64,000 nucleotides of DNA. It comes from Rummeliibacillus sp044763875. Its GTDB lineage: Bacteria; Bacillota; Bacilli; Bacillales_A; Planococcaceae. The DNA is taken from assembly GCF_044763875.1 (NCBI RefSeq), contig NZ_JBIWGZ010000006.1:186001-250000 (forward strand), read 5' to 3'. Both the position numbers and the translations under genes were made by a program. A model generated the notes under the pieces. That model ran no database searches, was not told where the DNA came from, and saw only the letters and a program-made list of their open reading frames with translations. This document shows, one piece after another, positions 41,545 through 50,653 of this stretch. Each line of letters starts with the position of its first letter. The first letter of the stretch is position 1.

Positions 41545-43062
41545 TTATTTACTTACCTCAAAGCCATATAATTCATCCAATGCTTGAATCTTTTTATGAA
41601 TTGCATCTTCAAAAGTAAGAATATATGCTGCAGGGTCTTTCGGGTTATGATATTGAGTAATCTTACTTGTTTCAGCATTCACAAGTTTTGTTGAAGCACC
41701 ACACCCCAAACCAATAATCGTTTGGACTTCCTCCATAATGACGATATTATAAATACTTTCTTCACCTGGAATCGAATAACCTACATTCTCTAAGTTACCT
41801 AATATATTCTTTTGTCTATATAGATAATACGGTGTATACCCATGTTCAGCTGTCCAATCGTGTGCACGATGCATCATTGCTTCTGCTGTTTTACGATCTG
41901 CTACTTTATATTTATCCTTATTGTGTGTCATTTCTGATGCGCGTTTAAATGAAAGTGTATGGACTGTCAAAGATTCCGGCATCATTTTTTCAGATTCACT
42001 AAGTGAATGCTCAAATTCATCTATTCCTTCATTCGGAAGCCCTATGATAAGGTCCATATTAATATTATTCATGCCGGCTTCTCTTGCCATCCAGAATTTA
42101 TCGATTGTCTCTTGAACCGTATGATGGCGACCAATTGCCTTCAAAGTTTCATCTGTATAAGATTGAGGATTAACACTAATGCGATCAATTCCCCATTTTT
42201 TCAAAACCGCTAATTTTTCTGGAGTGATGGTATCTGGTCTTCCTGCTTCCACTGTTATTTCTCGAATTGTTTCTGTATGGGGGAATGAATCAAACATAGT
42301 TTTATACAATGCATCCATTTCATCTGCTTCAATTGAAGTAGGAGTACCTCCCCCCCAATACACAGACGTGATTCTCATCTCATGCTCCGTTAACCATTTA
42401 CCCATTTCTTCAATTTCATAATGCAATCCGTCTAAAAATGTAGCAACTTTCCCTTGTTTGCGGTTACTTTGAATGGCATATGCTGGGAATGTACAATATG
42501 CACATTTTGTTGGACAAAATGGAATGCCAATATAAATACTTACTTCATTGCCAATTGTGTCTAAGTCAGGAATAGTCTTTAGCTGATTTTTCACAATACT
42601 ATTTAACATACTAATTTTTTCATCAGTTAAACTAAATTCATCTGTCAGCTTATCATGGATTTCATCATCTGATAATCCAGCTTTTCTAAATTTATGATAA
42701 AGCTTTGTCGGACGAATACCTGTTAGAATTCCCCATTGTTGTTTGATTTCTGTCATTTGTTCAAGCGTATCAAGTAAAACATGTGATAATGCACGTTTCA
42801 ATCGAATTTTTTGCTCTTTATCAGTTCCTTCAGTTTCGAACTTTTGCTCAAAATGACTTTTATAGAATTGCTCATTTACTTGAAGTGTTGCGTCTGCAAT
42901 AATTGTAAAATGCTCATCAGTATAATGATTGAAATGAACCACCAAATCTGGGGTCATGTCTTTTTTCGCAAGCTTTGTATCTTCGAAAAACAAATTCGTT
43001 ATATCAAGAAATACACGCATAAAATCTTGTGGGTATTCTTGGTCTATTTTTAATACTTTCAT
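41545..43062 (-). CDS. hemZ: Radical-SAM coproporphyrinogen dehydrogenase-like HemZ
   Basis: A 505-residue radical SAM protein. The iron-sulphur motif is PFCPTKCAYCTF near residues 180-190 (CxxxCxxC), followed by VYWGGGTPTS, ITVEAGRPDTIT and ISVNPQSY, as in the HemN/HemW/HemZ group. An extra N-terminal ~170 residues marks the HemZ type of Bacillus. It is thought to act in oxygen-independent haem synthesis, although the exact step is uncertain because these bacteria use coproporphyrin. The place between yhaR and yheA matches B. subtilis hemZ. The ribosome site is weak (GAAGTG). Confidence 0.92.
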   Translation of the reverse strand: MKVLKIDQEYPQDFMRVFLDITNLFFEDTKLAKKDMTPDLVVHFNHYTDEHFTIIADATLQVNEQFYKSHFEQKFETEGTDKEQKIRLKRALSHVLLDTLEQMTEIKQQWGILTGIRPTKLYHKFRKAGLSDDEIHDKLTDEFSLTDEKISMLNSIVKNQLKTIPDLDTIGNEVSIYIGIPFCPTKCAYCTFPAYAIQSNRKQGKVATFLDGLHYEIEEMGKWLTEHEMRITSVYWGGGTPTSIEADEMDALYKTMFDSFPHTETIREITVEAGRPDTITPEKLAVLKKWGIDRISVNPQSYTDETLKAIGRHHTVQETIDKFWMAREAGMNNINMDLIIGLPNEGIDEFEHSLSESEKMMPESLTVHTLSFKRASEMTHNKDKYKVADRKTAEAMMHRAHDWTAEHGYTPYYLYRQKNILGNLENVGYSIPGEESIYNIVIMEEVQTIIGLGCGASTKLVNAETSKITQYHNPKDPAAYILTFEDAIHKKIQALDELYGFEVSK

Positions 43063-43230
43063 TCAATTTTTCACTTCTCTCTGTAAAGCTTTTTGATAAT
43101 ACATATATATTTTGATGATTTTATCTTCTCTAAATAAAACAATTGTACTTTTCAAAACATCGAATCTATTGTAGCAAATTTTTGTATAAATCTCGAAAGA
43201 AATCTTAATTTAAGGGGTATTCGTACATAT

Positions 43231-43262
43231 AAAAAGCCCTCAAGCATTTTTGCCTGAGAGCA
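43231..43262 (-). terminator. Terminator of yheA
   Basis: Imperfect stem GCCCTCA with TGAGAGC, loop of about 12 nt, followed on the minus strand by TTTTTAT. Confidence 0.7.
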
Positions 43263-43277
43263 TTTTGATGTTACATA

Positions 43278-43628
43278 CTAGTCATCCAATTCTTGATATA
43301 ACCCTTGAACAGGTTTGACAAGTACTCGGTTGATCTCCTCGATTAGACCACTTAAAGCCATTTCAGCTTGTAGCATATTACCGATTTTTTCATTTTGTTG
43401 AGATAGTTGTGCTGTTTTTTGAGCATATTGTAGTTCATCTTCTCCAATTTGTTCACCTTTCATTTGTTTTTCTTGTAATGAAAGTTGTACTTTACGGAAG
43501 TTTTGGAAAAGTGCTTTTGCATCTTCATCAGCCTTTACAGTAGCAATTGCTTCTTCTAAAGCTTTAAACTCGCTTGTTTTACGGAATGATCCTTCCAAAG
43601 CATTAATTTCGTTATAAATATTAATCAT
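43278..43628 (-). CDS. yheA: YlbF/YmcA-family protein YheA
   Basis: A 116-residue helical protein (INIYNEINALEGSFRKTSEFKALEEA, FQNFRKVQLSLQEKQMKGE) of the YlbF/YmcA (Com_YlbF) family. Relatives YlbF and YmcA form a complex that steers RNase Y and development; YheA itself is uncharacterised. The ribosome site is AGGGA. It sits upstream of hemZ, as in B. subtilis. Confidence 0.9.
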   Translation of the reverse strand: MINIYNEINALEGSFRKTSEFKALEEAIATVKADEDAKALFQNFRKVQLSLQEKQMKGEQIGEDELQYAQKTAQLSQQNEKIGNMLQAEMALSGLIEEINRVLVKPVQGLYQELDD

Positions 43629-43655
43629 TTCATTTCCCTACTTTCTTTTTTATTT

Positions 43656-43846
43656 GGCACTGTTAAATATGATCGTTGATATTTGAAAAGAAAAGACATT
43701 TTGCCTGCACGCCGATCGTAAAGCGTGTAAAAGCTTTGCTCGCGACGAAAACGTAGCGCGTGAACCAAACCGGTGAGACAACAGAGTTGCGCTGGGATTT
43801 GGGCACTTAGCGCACTGGCACTTTGTATAAAAATTTAACAGTAGCC
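43656..43846. mobile_element. MITE-like element, long copy with GC-rich core
   Basis: Ends GGCACTGTTAAAT (43656-43668) and ATTTAACAGTAGCC (43833-43846) are inverted repeats with a 1-nt indel. Both flanking arms are homologous to the element at 11291-11382, but about 100 bp of GC-rich DNA is added in the middle. It has no ORF and lies between yheA and yheB. Confidence 0.7.
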
Positions 43847-43878
43847 TTTAACATAGCCTATTATTTAAGCTAGCTAAT

Positions 43879-45018
43879 TTAGAATATGGTTACAATGATA
43901 CCTTGTATGACACCAATTACTCCACCAAGAACATAACCTAGTACAGTAATCATTTTGAATTCGCGTTTTGAGATCCCTAACACTAAATCCTCTAATACTT
44001 GTACTGGGAATGTATCCACTTGTTCCTTTACAATTTCTTGTAGGTTCAGGCGGTTGATTGCGTCTTCTAGTTTATCTTCAGCCATTACAAAAGCTTTTTC
44101 TACTAGTTGAGGTACGACATTTTGGGCTATCCAGTCTGCACCGTCTCTCCAATAGTACACAAGTGGCTTGTCTAAACGGTTTTCTAATTGTAGTTCTTCT
44201 TTTACATAGGTTTGGATTCTAGCTGTTGTTGAAGTGAAATCCAATTCTCCTACTAATTGTGTAACAGATTGTACTTTTATCTTTTTCCACTCAGATGTCA
44301 ATAAGTTCGTTAATAATACCATTGTACCAGGTGCATTTAAAAACTTATTAATTTCTTTTTGGAATCGTCCAACAAGTGAAGTTGAATCTCCCAAGAACAT
44401 CTGAATCATTCCACCAAGTGTCCCCTTTGAATCTAAAAAGTCATCGATTAAACGTTTAATCGTTTGATAACCTTCCTCTGATTCGAAATAATCTTCGCCT
44501 TTTTGCAAAATATAACGAGAAATATCAGGAATCTTTGTTGTGGCTTTTTCTTGCCATGATTCTGGTAGCAAAGCTTCAATTGAATTGGTCGATAAAACAT
44601 TTTTCAAATGGGCAACTTGATTTACAACAATATTGTCAATCTTACCTTCAATTGTTTGTGGTAAATTAGTTACACCAATTTGCTGTACCCACTCATTAAT
44701 TGTTTTTTCTTCGGTAAATACATTTTCTTTGATTTTATCATTCAACCATTGTTCAACTATTCGTTTGTTACTTTCAGTGAACAGCTTTTTGCGGAACATT
44801 TCTGGAGTCAATAAATAGTTAACAACTGTTTTCCCAAGCTGTATGGCTAATTCATCACGTCTTCTAGGAATTAAACCAGGTGTAAATGGCAATCGCCAAG
44901 AACCCAGATAAATTGGATTATATGGTCTGAATAGCATTTTAATCGCAATATAATTGGTGAGCCCACCAATTACAGCTCCTACAACGGTCATAAATAAAAT
45001 CGATAATAGCGTATGCAT
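43879..45018 (-). CDS. yheB: DUF445 membrane protein YheB
   Basis: A 379-residue protein with one helix at each end: an N-terminal ILFMTVVGAVIGGLTNYIAI and a C-terminal MITVLGYVLGGVIGVIQGIIV. After the first helix comes the DUF445 mark KMLFRPYNPIYLGSWRLPFTPGLIPRRRDELA. The middle is a long soluble helical region. B. subtilis YheB is a spore-associated membrane protein of unknown role. The ATG at 45018 follows GGGTGA with 5-nt spacing; the longer frame uses a TTG without a ribosome site. Confidence 0.88.
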   Translation of the reverse strand: MHTLLSILFMTVVGAVIGGLTNYIAIKMLFRPYNPIYLGSWRLPFTPGLIPRRRDELAIQLGKTVVNYLLTPEMFRKKLFTESNKRIVEQWLNDKIKENVFTEEKTINEWVQQIGVTNLPQTIEGKIDNIVVNQVAHLKNVLSTNSIEALLPESWQEKATTKIPDISRYILQKGEDYFESEEGYQTIKRLIDDFLDSKGTLGGMIQMFLGDSTSLVGRFQKEINKFLNAPGTMVLLTNLLTSEWKKIKVQSVTQLVGELDFTSTTARIQTYVKEELQLENRLDKPLVYYWRDGADWIAQNVVPQLVEKAFVMAEDKLEDAINRLNLQEIVKEQVDTFPVQVLEDLVLGISKREFKMITVLGYVLGGVIGVIQGIIVTIF

Positions 45019-45184
45019 CTGATTCACCCATTTCTTCAAAACTAAGCTATATTATAGCAGACAGTTCATTGTTATAAAAATGAATAGGCATTTTTCGACA
45101 TATACTTAGGTTTTACTTTGAATAATTCCATTGGCAATTTATACTAAATAAAATGAGATTTCCACTTTGAAAGGAGCCCTACAT

Positions 45185-45388
45185 ATGATTCAACATTTTA
45201 GCTATAAGCCATTATACGAAAATCAACAACTACCAGGCTGGACTGTCAGTTTCTTTTATAAACAAAATCGCTACGAAGGAATATACGAAAAAGATGGGGC
45301 GATTAAGTGGAATAGTGAAACACCACCTAATGAGGAACAAATTAAAAAGATGGTGCATGAATTGATGTTGTTCCATGTTTATGATTAA
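45185..45388 (+). CDS. yheE: Small protein YheE (DUF5342)
   Basis: A 67-residue soluble protein (FSYKPLYENQQLPGWTVSFFY, YEGIYEKDGAIKW) similar in size and pattern to B. subtilis YheE, of unknown function. AAAGGAG precedes the ATG at 45185. Order yheA-yheB-yheE agrees with B. subtilis. Confidence 0.82.
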   Translation: MIQHFSYKPLYENQQLPGWTVSFFYKQNRYEGIYEKDGAIKWNSETPPNEEQIKKMVHELMLFHVYD

Positions 45389-45577
45389 AGAGATTAGATT
45401 GCTCTTCTTATTCGCGCCTACTATGCTGGACAAAGCACTATTTTCTGCCGCGGATTAGGGCGAGCATTTTTTAATTGTTTCCATTGGCTCCACTCACAGC
45501 TCCATTAGCACCACTCGATCATTGTTTGGCACTACACTCCGATAATTTTGCACAAGTGCTGTACTCAAACTTATGAA

Positions 45578-45608
45578 AAAAGAGTAAGCCTAGTTGACTT
45601 ACTCTTTT
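45578..45608 (-). terminator. Terminator of the helicase/winged-helix operon
   Basis: Perfect 11-bp stem AAAAGAGTAAG with CTTACTCTTTT overlapping the stop codon of the winged-helix gene. Between yheE and this hairpin (45389-45577) nothing is recognised. Confidence 0.8.
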
Positions 45609-46369
45609 CCATCTAAATACTCTTCACGCCATTTTAGCAATTCTTTTTCTGTTAGTAATTTTTCTAATGTTTCATCCCAATGTCCTGTTAATGTATTCCA
45701 CACTCGAACATAGAGTAAATCCTTTTCCTTGTTATAAATAACGAATTGAATGCATGGAATGTCATTGAATTGTATCGTTTCTTTGGATTCAATCGAAGTG
45801 ATGAAGGTTTGTACTGCTTTCTCATCAGGTTCTTCAACATCTGAATCAGGGCGATTTTCTTGCAGTGCACTGATGATCACTTCATCATCCACTTCCATCG
45901 GTTCTTCTGAAGCATAGGCAAAGGAATCTGGCAATTCATCGAAATCATCCAATTGTTCAATATCGCCTGACAAAAAACCTTTATGATTTGAACTAAAGAG
46001 TAATTGTTGTATTTCCTCTTTCTGTGCTTCTTCAAAAATACCGTTTTCTAACTGTTTCTTTCCTCTTGCAGTTAAGTGATAATACTCCGTTTTTTCCACC
46101 AAACCCGTATTTTGGAGATTTTGAAGTAAATCGCGGATGAATAATTCTTCCACTAACAATAAATCACTAAGTTCCTTTGGTTCTGCAATTTCTGCTTGTT
46201 GACAACTGAGTAAAATCATCTTCATCAAGATATCCATTGTTAATCTTTTTACTGGTTGATATTTAAACTCGATTGATTGTATAGGAAAGCACCAGCTTGA
46301 AGTAGCTAAAATTTCCACCTTAGGATCTTGTTTAATTTTATTTGTTAGCTTTTTCTCTAATGTTTTCAA
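45599..46369 (-). CDS. Winged-helix protein, partner of the SF1 helicase
   Basis: A 256-residue protein I do not recognise. Residues ~40-115 look like a winged helix: MDILMKMILLSC, KELSDLLLVEELFIRDLLQN, LQNTGLVEKTEYYHLTARGKK. Next is a very acidic stretch (about 120-190, QLDDFDELPDSFAYASEEP onward). The C-terminal ~60 residues look like a small beta domain (FNDIPCIQFVIYNKEKDLLYVRVWN). The start is a TTG 8 nt after GGGAGG. It follows the helicase stop by 23 nt, so it is almost surely co-transcribed, and could be a DNA-binding or substrate-selecting partner. No enzyme motif is visible. Confidence 0.75.
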   Translation of the reverse strand: MKTLEKKLTNKIKQDPKVEILATSSWCFPIQSIEFKYQPVKRLTMDILMKMILLSCQQAEIAEPKELSDLLLVEELFIRDLLQNLQNTGLVEKTEYYHLTARGKKQLENGIFEEAQKEEIQQLLFSSNHKGFLSGDIEQLDDFDELPDSFAYASEEPMEVDDEVIISALQENRPDSDVEEPDEKAVQTFITSIESKETIQFNDIPCIQFVIYNKEKDLLYVRVWNTLTGHWDETLEKLLTEKELLKWREEYLDGKE

Positions 46370-46392
46370 GATAAGTGCCTCCCTTCAAAGAA

Positions 46393-49300
46393 CTATTTTG
46401 GATTTCCTTCTTCATCACGAAGACCATTTTGTGATTTGACAACTTCAAGTAAATGAGCATACATTTCACGTGATTCTTTTTTCTTAGCACGTTTTGTAAA
46501 CATTTCTGTACTTCCGACTAGAATGAGTAATTCTCTAGCACGTGATAATGCTACATTTAATCGGCGATAATCATTGGCAAATCCGATGTCTCCACCTTTA
46601 TGTTCTGTATTGCGGACCATACTAACGATGATGACATCCATTTCCATCCCTTGGAATCGGTCAACAGTTCCTGTACGAAGCTGCAAATGATTTAGTTTTA
46701 ATTCTTGTTGGACGAGATGGTCAATTTTCTTCACTTGTTCTCCATAGAAGCTGATAACTCCTACACTTTTTTTCGTGCTTTCTGGTAATTTTCCACTTGT
46801 AATGGCCATTGCCGTTGCATGATCCAGATCCAATAAAGTTTGACGAATGGTATCTAACTCTCCTGGATTAAAGCGGCTCTTACCATTTTTCATCTGTTCT
46901 TCAAAATATGGTTTTCTACTTGGCATATCTAGCCAGATTAAGTGATCTTGGCGTTTTACATAATGACCTTCTAAGAAATGATCACGTACCTCATCCGAAT
47001 CCTCTAAGCCACAGCGCAAATGGTCGTCTTCATTTTCATAAAATGGTGTGATCGTTTTCATAATATTTTCATGCATACGATATTGAATCGCTAGCATTTG
47101 TTTATTACTTTTCGGTAAGTTTTTAAATAAGCGTTCAAATAAAGATTCTTTTAATAGTTTTTTCAATTCGTTGATTTCTTGTAAATCATCGCTTTCATCG
47201 ATAATTGCTTTAAGCGTTTCTTCCAACGTATCATCTCCGATTAACGGTGGTAGTTGATGGTGGTCACCTACCAAGATGATTTTCTTACCTTTTAACATTG
47301 GAAGAAGCAACTCGGGTGGCGTTGCTTTTGATACTTCATCGATAATAACAACATCAAACGTTGGATAGTTGTCCATAAATTCTTTTCTTGCAGAGGCCAC
47401 ACAGGTTGTCCCAATGACATTGGCATGATTAACATAAAGTTTTCGAATTTCGTCTAAATCATGTTCGCTGGCATTTAACAATAATTGATGCCATTGTTGT
47501 TGTAACTGCTGTTTGATTGGTAATTGTTGTTTATCGTGATGTAGCTTTTCAATTGTCTTTTGTACAACTTTAATCGTTTCTTCTGTATATTGCTTTTGTC
47601 TTGTTAAATCTTGTTGCAAAATTTGTTCTAATTCTTTTAGTCTCTTTTCTTGAACAAGGCCATTAGCATTGATTTCTTTTACTTGTGCTTCTTTTTGAGC
47701 AAATTGTTCTAATGCTTCTGCTTCTTCTTGAACAATTAATTCGAACTCAGATTGCATTTGTTGGAGCTTTGGCATAGTACTGGCTACAGTTTGTCTTTGC
47801 TCCGTAAGCTGCTCCAATTCTTTTTCATCAATCATCATCTGCTCTTGCAATTCACCAAGTGTTACAGTCATTTCTTCCTCATGAATCGAACCATGTAATT
47901 TATCAATCTTCTGCTTTAATTGTTCGACTTCCGCATTCCAACGGTTTCCTGCGTTCAATAACCCACTTTCATGTTGCTTGGATGTATTTAAAATATAAGA
48001 AACTTGGGCTTGTACTTCCTGTTTCATCATTTGGAACAGGCGCATAATTTCTAGTCGTTGATTTTCAAGCATCCCGAATTGCTCTTCGACAAAAAGGCGG
48101 CGATTGTACAAGCGTTCTAGATAACCATATAGCTGATTAACAAAGAGATCCGGTGTATCAAGAAGGAATTTTTTAAAATGATCGATTGCTTGGTCGATTT
48201 CCCGAATGGAATAAGAAGAATATCCGTTAGATGCTTGTTCCTCTACTTTTTGCAAAATCTGTTGACTCTGTCCCATACCAATTTTCTCTTCTAAAAATCC
48301 AATTGCACCATTTAAGCGATTTCGTACATCTTTCCATTCGTTATAGCCAAACATTTGCGCTTTTATGCGTTCAAAAGAATTGCGTTGCCACTCGATTTTC
48401 GTATTTGCTTGAATATGATGTTCTTCCATAAATACATTCAAATCTTGAATCTTTTTGCATTCTTCTATGGCTTCTTTTGAAACTTGCAATTTTTTATGAT
48501 TTTCAAGCCATTCAGCATAAGATGTTCTTGCATTTTTTAGAGCAACTTCTGCTTTTTCCAATTCACCTTTTGCGATAAAATATGAAACCTGCTGACGTAG
48601 CTTCACAACTTCTGCTTGTTTTTGTTGCTCAGCCTCTTCTATTTTTTCTAATGAACCGTATTTAGATAATAGTTCTTCCAACTGCTTGATTTGTTGTTCA
48701 ACAGTTGTTTTTTTAGCTGTTAATGCTGTTGATTGTTCTTCTATTAGTCGTAGCTCTTTACGCGATATACCTAAAGATTTCTTTAGATTTTTAATCTCTT
48801 CTTCTACAATGACATAATCTTTTTCAGCTAGCTCTTGTTCAGTAATTTTCTCTTCAAGTACTTTTAGCTGTTCCTGTAAGCCTTGCATTTCTGCTTCTTT
48901 TTTATTAATTGCTAAATCTAACTCTGTCGTACGATCTCTATGAATCGCTAGTTCTGCTTCTAAATCGTGTAAAGTTTGTTCACGCCAATAGAGTGCAACA
49001 TTATCTTCAATGAATTTTTTACCTTCTTCTTCGATACTTTCCGTACGACCATATCGAAGAATACGGATATCTTTGTTTGCGAGTAATCGGCTCAATGCAT
49101 TATCAACAGCTAAATTGGATTGTGAAGCGACTAATGTTTTCAAACCCGCTTTGGCATTTTGCTGACAGATTTCAGAAATGACAGTCGTTTTCCCAGTACC
49201 CGGAGGACCTTGAATCACAAATAAATCTTCTGCGGACATGGCGCCAATGACTGCTTCCCTTTGGAATTCATTTAAACGATTATCAAATTGTAGGTCCGCT

Positions 49301-50202
49301 CTTTTTTTAGGCTGTGTGATTCGTGGGCGTTCTTCAAAGAGAATTTTTTCTAAATTGGCATTGGCAGCAAGCCCTTTTTCTAAGTCGCTGAAGCCTTTTC
49401 GTAATCGCCGGATTTGGCTTAGTGTTGCAAAGTTACTAAATACCAGTTCTTTTACTTTTGGATGCCATTTATTTTTTCTTATTTGTTCCTGGATAAATGG
49501 GCGTAAATCGATTTCAACTGTCTTTTTCGAAGGCTGTGCTTTTAATACAGCACCTAGTTCATCTTTTGAGCCTTGAATTTTGGCACTTAATCCCTTTACC
49601 TTTTTCCATTCGCTTTCCTTTAAACCATTAATTTTGACGGTCATTCTGGTAAAATCTTCGTTAAATTCATAATGAGAAAAAGAGGCAGTCATATCATCAA
49701 TCGTTGCGTCTCGTTCTTGGATATTCAAATAACCTTCCCAGCTTGAAATACGCTTTTGAACATATTTTGAACGTTCTTCTGCAATCGGTAACTCGCGAAT
49801 TTTACTATGTAATTCAAGAGGTAAACCAACTGTATTTCGTGCATTTGTTGCAAATTCCATTTTCGTTTTAAATCGTCTATTGGTATGGACAGGTACTCGC
49901 TTACTTAACACACGGAAGTTCGTTGCGAGTAATCCATCATATTTTACAATGCAATTCATAACTGCTACTTGCTCATCTAGTTTTTCAGAAAGCACCTTAT
50001 TTTCTACGTTATTGAAATAGAGCGTAATAGCCATTTCATCCTGAGATGTATTTTGAACATGCTCAATATGCACGACAAATGATTTTTGTAGATGAAAAAA
50101 AGCATGTTCATCCTTTCCCCATGCTAATACGCCTTCTCGCGCTTTGTTTGTAAGTATCAAATTTGTGCGCATCACTGCAGGCTTATCTATCACTTGTGCC
50201 AT
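46393..50202 (-). CDS. Large SF1 (UPF1/DNA2-like) helicase with coiled-coil insert
   Basis: A 1269-residue protein. The N-terminal ~310 residues hold mixed-beta modules and the segment YVQKRISSWEGYLNIQERD often seen in this group. Walker A IQGPPGTGKTTVISEI is near residue 332. A ~520-residue Glu/Gln/Lys-rich coiled coil splits the two ATPase halves. Then come Walker B VVIIDEVSKATPPELLLPML (near 950), GDHHQLPP, IQYRMHENIM and GTVDRFQGMEMDVIIVSMVRN, and the final RRLNVALSRARELLILVGS. This is the SF1B pattern of nucleic-acid helicases. The role is unknown. The second ATG (50202) has proper spacing from AAGGAAG. Confidence 0.88.
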   Translation of the reverse strand: MAQVIDKPAVMRTNLILTNKAREGVLAWGKDEHAFFHLQKSFVVHIEHVQNTSQDEMAITLYFNNVENKVLSEKLDEQVAVMNCIVKYDGLLATNFRVLSKRVPVHTNRRFKTKMEFATNARNTVGLPLELHSKIRELPIAEERSKYVQKRISSWEGYLNIQERDATIDDMTASFSHYEFNEDFTRMTVKINGLKESEWKKVKGLSAKIQGSKDELGAVLKAQPSKKTVEIDLRPFIQEQIRKNKWHPKVKELVFSNFATLSQIRRLRKGFSDLEKGLAANANLEKILFEERPRITQPKKRADLQFDNRLNEFQREAVIGAMSAEDLFVIQGPPGTGKTTVISEICQQNAKAGLKTLVASQSNLAVDNALSRLLANKDIRILRYGRTESIEEEGKKFIEDNVALYWREQTLHDLEAELAIHRDRTTELDLAINKKEAEMQGLQEQLKVLEEKITEQELAEKDYVIVEEEIKNLKKSLGISRKELRLIEEQSTALTAKKTTVEQQIKQLEELLSKYGSLEKIEEAEQQKQAEVVKLRQQVSYFIAKGELEKAEVALKNARTSYAEWLENHKKLQVSKEAIEECKKIQDLNVFMEEHHIQANTKIEWQRNSFERIKAQMFGYNEWKDVRNRLNGAIGFLEEKIGMGQSQQILQKVEEQASNGYSSYSIREIDQAIDHFKKFLLDTPDLFVNQLYGYLERLYNRRLFVEEQFGMLENQRLEIMRLFQMMKQEVQAQVSYILNTSKQHESGLLNAGNRWNAEVEQLKQKIDKLHGSIHEEEMTVTLGELQEQMMIDEKELEQLTEQRQTVASTMPKLQQMQSEFELIVQEEAEALEQFAQKEAQVKEINANGLVQEKRLKELEQILQQDLTRQKQYTEETIKVVQKTIEKLHHDKQQLPIKQQLQQQWHQLLLNASEHDLDEIRKLYVNHANVIGTTCVASARKEFMDNYPTFDVVIIDEVSKATPPELLLPMLKGKKIILVGDHHQLPPLIGDDTLEETLKAIIDESDDLQEINELKKLLKESLFERLFKNLPKSNKQMLAIQYRMHENIMKTITPFYENEDDHLRCGLEDSDEVRDHFLEGHYVKRQDHLIWLDMPSRKPYFEEQMKNGKSRFNPGELDTIRQTLLDLDHATAMAITSGKLPESTKKSVGVISFYGEQVKKIDHLVQQELKLNHLQLRTGTVDRFQGMEMDVIIVSMVRNTEHKGGDIGFANDYRRLNVALSRARELLILVGSTEMFTKRAKKKESREMYAHLLEVVKSQNGLRDEEGNPK

Positions 50203-50308
50203 GAACATAACTTCCTTTCTTACTATTAATACAGAATAAAAAAACGCTAATATCTATCATACCAGTTTTCTCTCCTGAGATGGAGTGATGAAGTTCTTAA
50301 AAAAGAAA

Positions 50309-50346
50309 AAATCCAACTAGGAACGAAGATGTTCATAGTTGGATTT
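50309..50346 (-). terminator. Terminator of the bmrCD transcript
   Basis: Eleven-base stem AAATCCAACTA (50309-50319) with TAGTTGGATTT (50336-50346), followed on the minus strand by TTTTTTCTTTT. It lies about 300 nt after bmrD, beyond the palindromic repeat. Confidence 0.75.
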
Positions 50347-50477
50347 CTAAATCATTATAGGTGAACTTTTACTTGAATCAATTTCATAATTCAAAGATTT
50401 GATAATAAAGATGAACATTATTCTCTTGAATTGAATGATAGTTCTGCACCATGGTATAGGTTCTTCATTTTCGCTAC

Positions 50478-50573
50478 AGACGGACGCTTTCCGCGGGCAA
50501 GCATCAAGCCTCCTCCTCACTTCGTTCGTGCGGGGTCTTGCTTAGCTTGCTTTTCCCGCAGGAGTCGCCGTCT
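50478..50573. repeat. GC-rich palindromic intergenic repeat, third copy
   Basis: AGACGG (50478) and CCGTCT (to 50573) form the ends. The interior has CGCTTTCCGCGGGCAAGC, AAGCCTCCTCC, GCGGGGTCTTGC and CCCGCAGGAGTCG, in the order seen at 8701-8852. It lies inside the 3' untranslated region of the bmrCD transcript. Confidence 0.72.
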
Positions 50574-50653
50574 TCCGCTCCAACAAAAAGGTTACACGTT
50601 TTGTTTATTGGTGAAATTTAGAATTATGAAATTAACTTAGGTAAACTTTTGAA

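Noticed and set aside
45389..45577. Possible small gene after yheE
   Set aside because: No frame with a ribosome site or family resemblance; looks like decayed intergenic DNA.
46393..50202. Calling the helicase a Mokosh, Zorya or DISARM component
   Set aside because: No phospholipase-D, MotAB-like, methyltransferase or other partner of those systems is encoded nearby.
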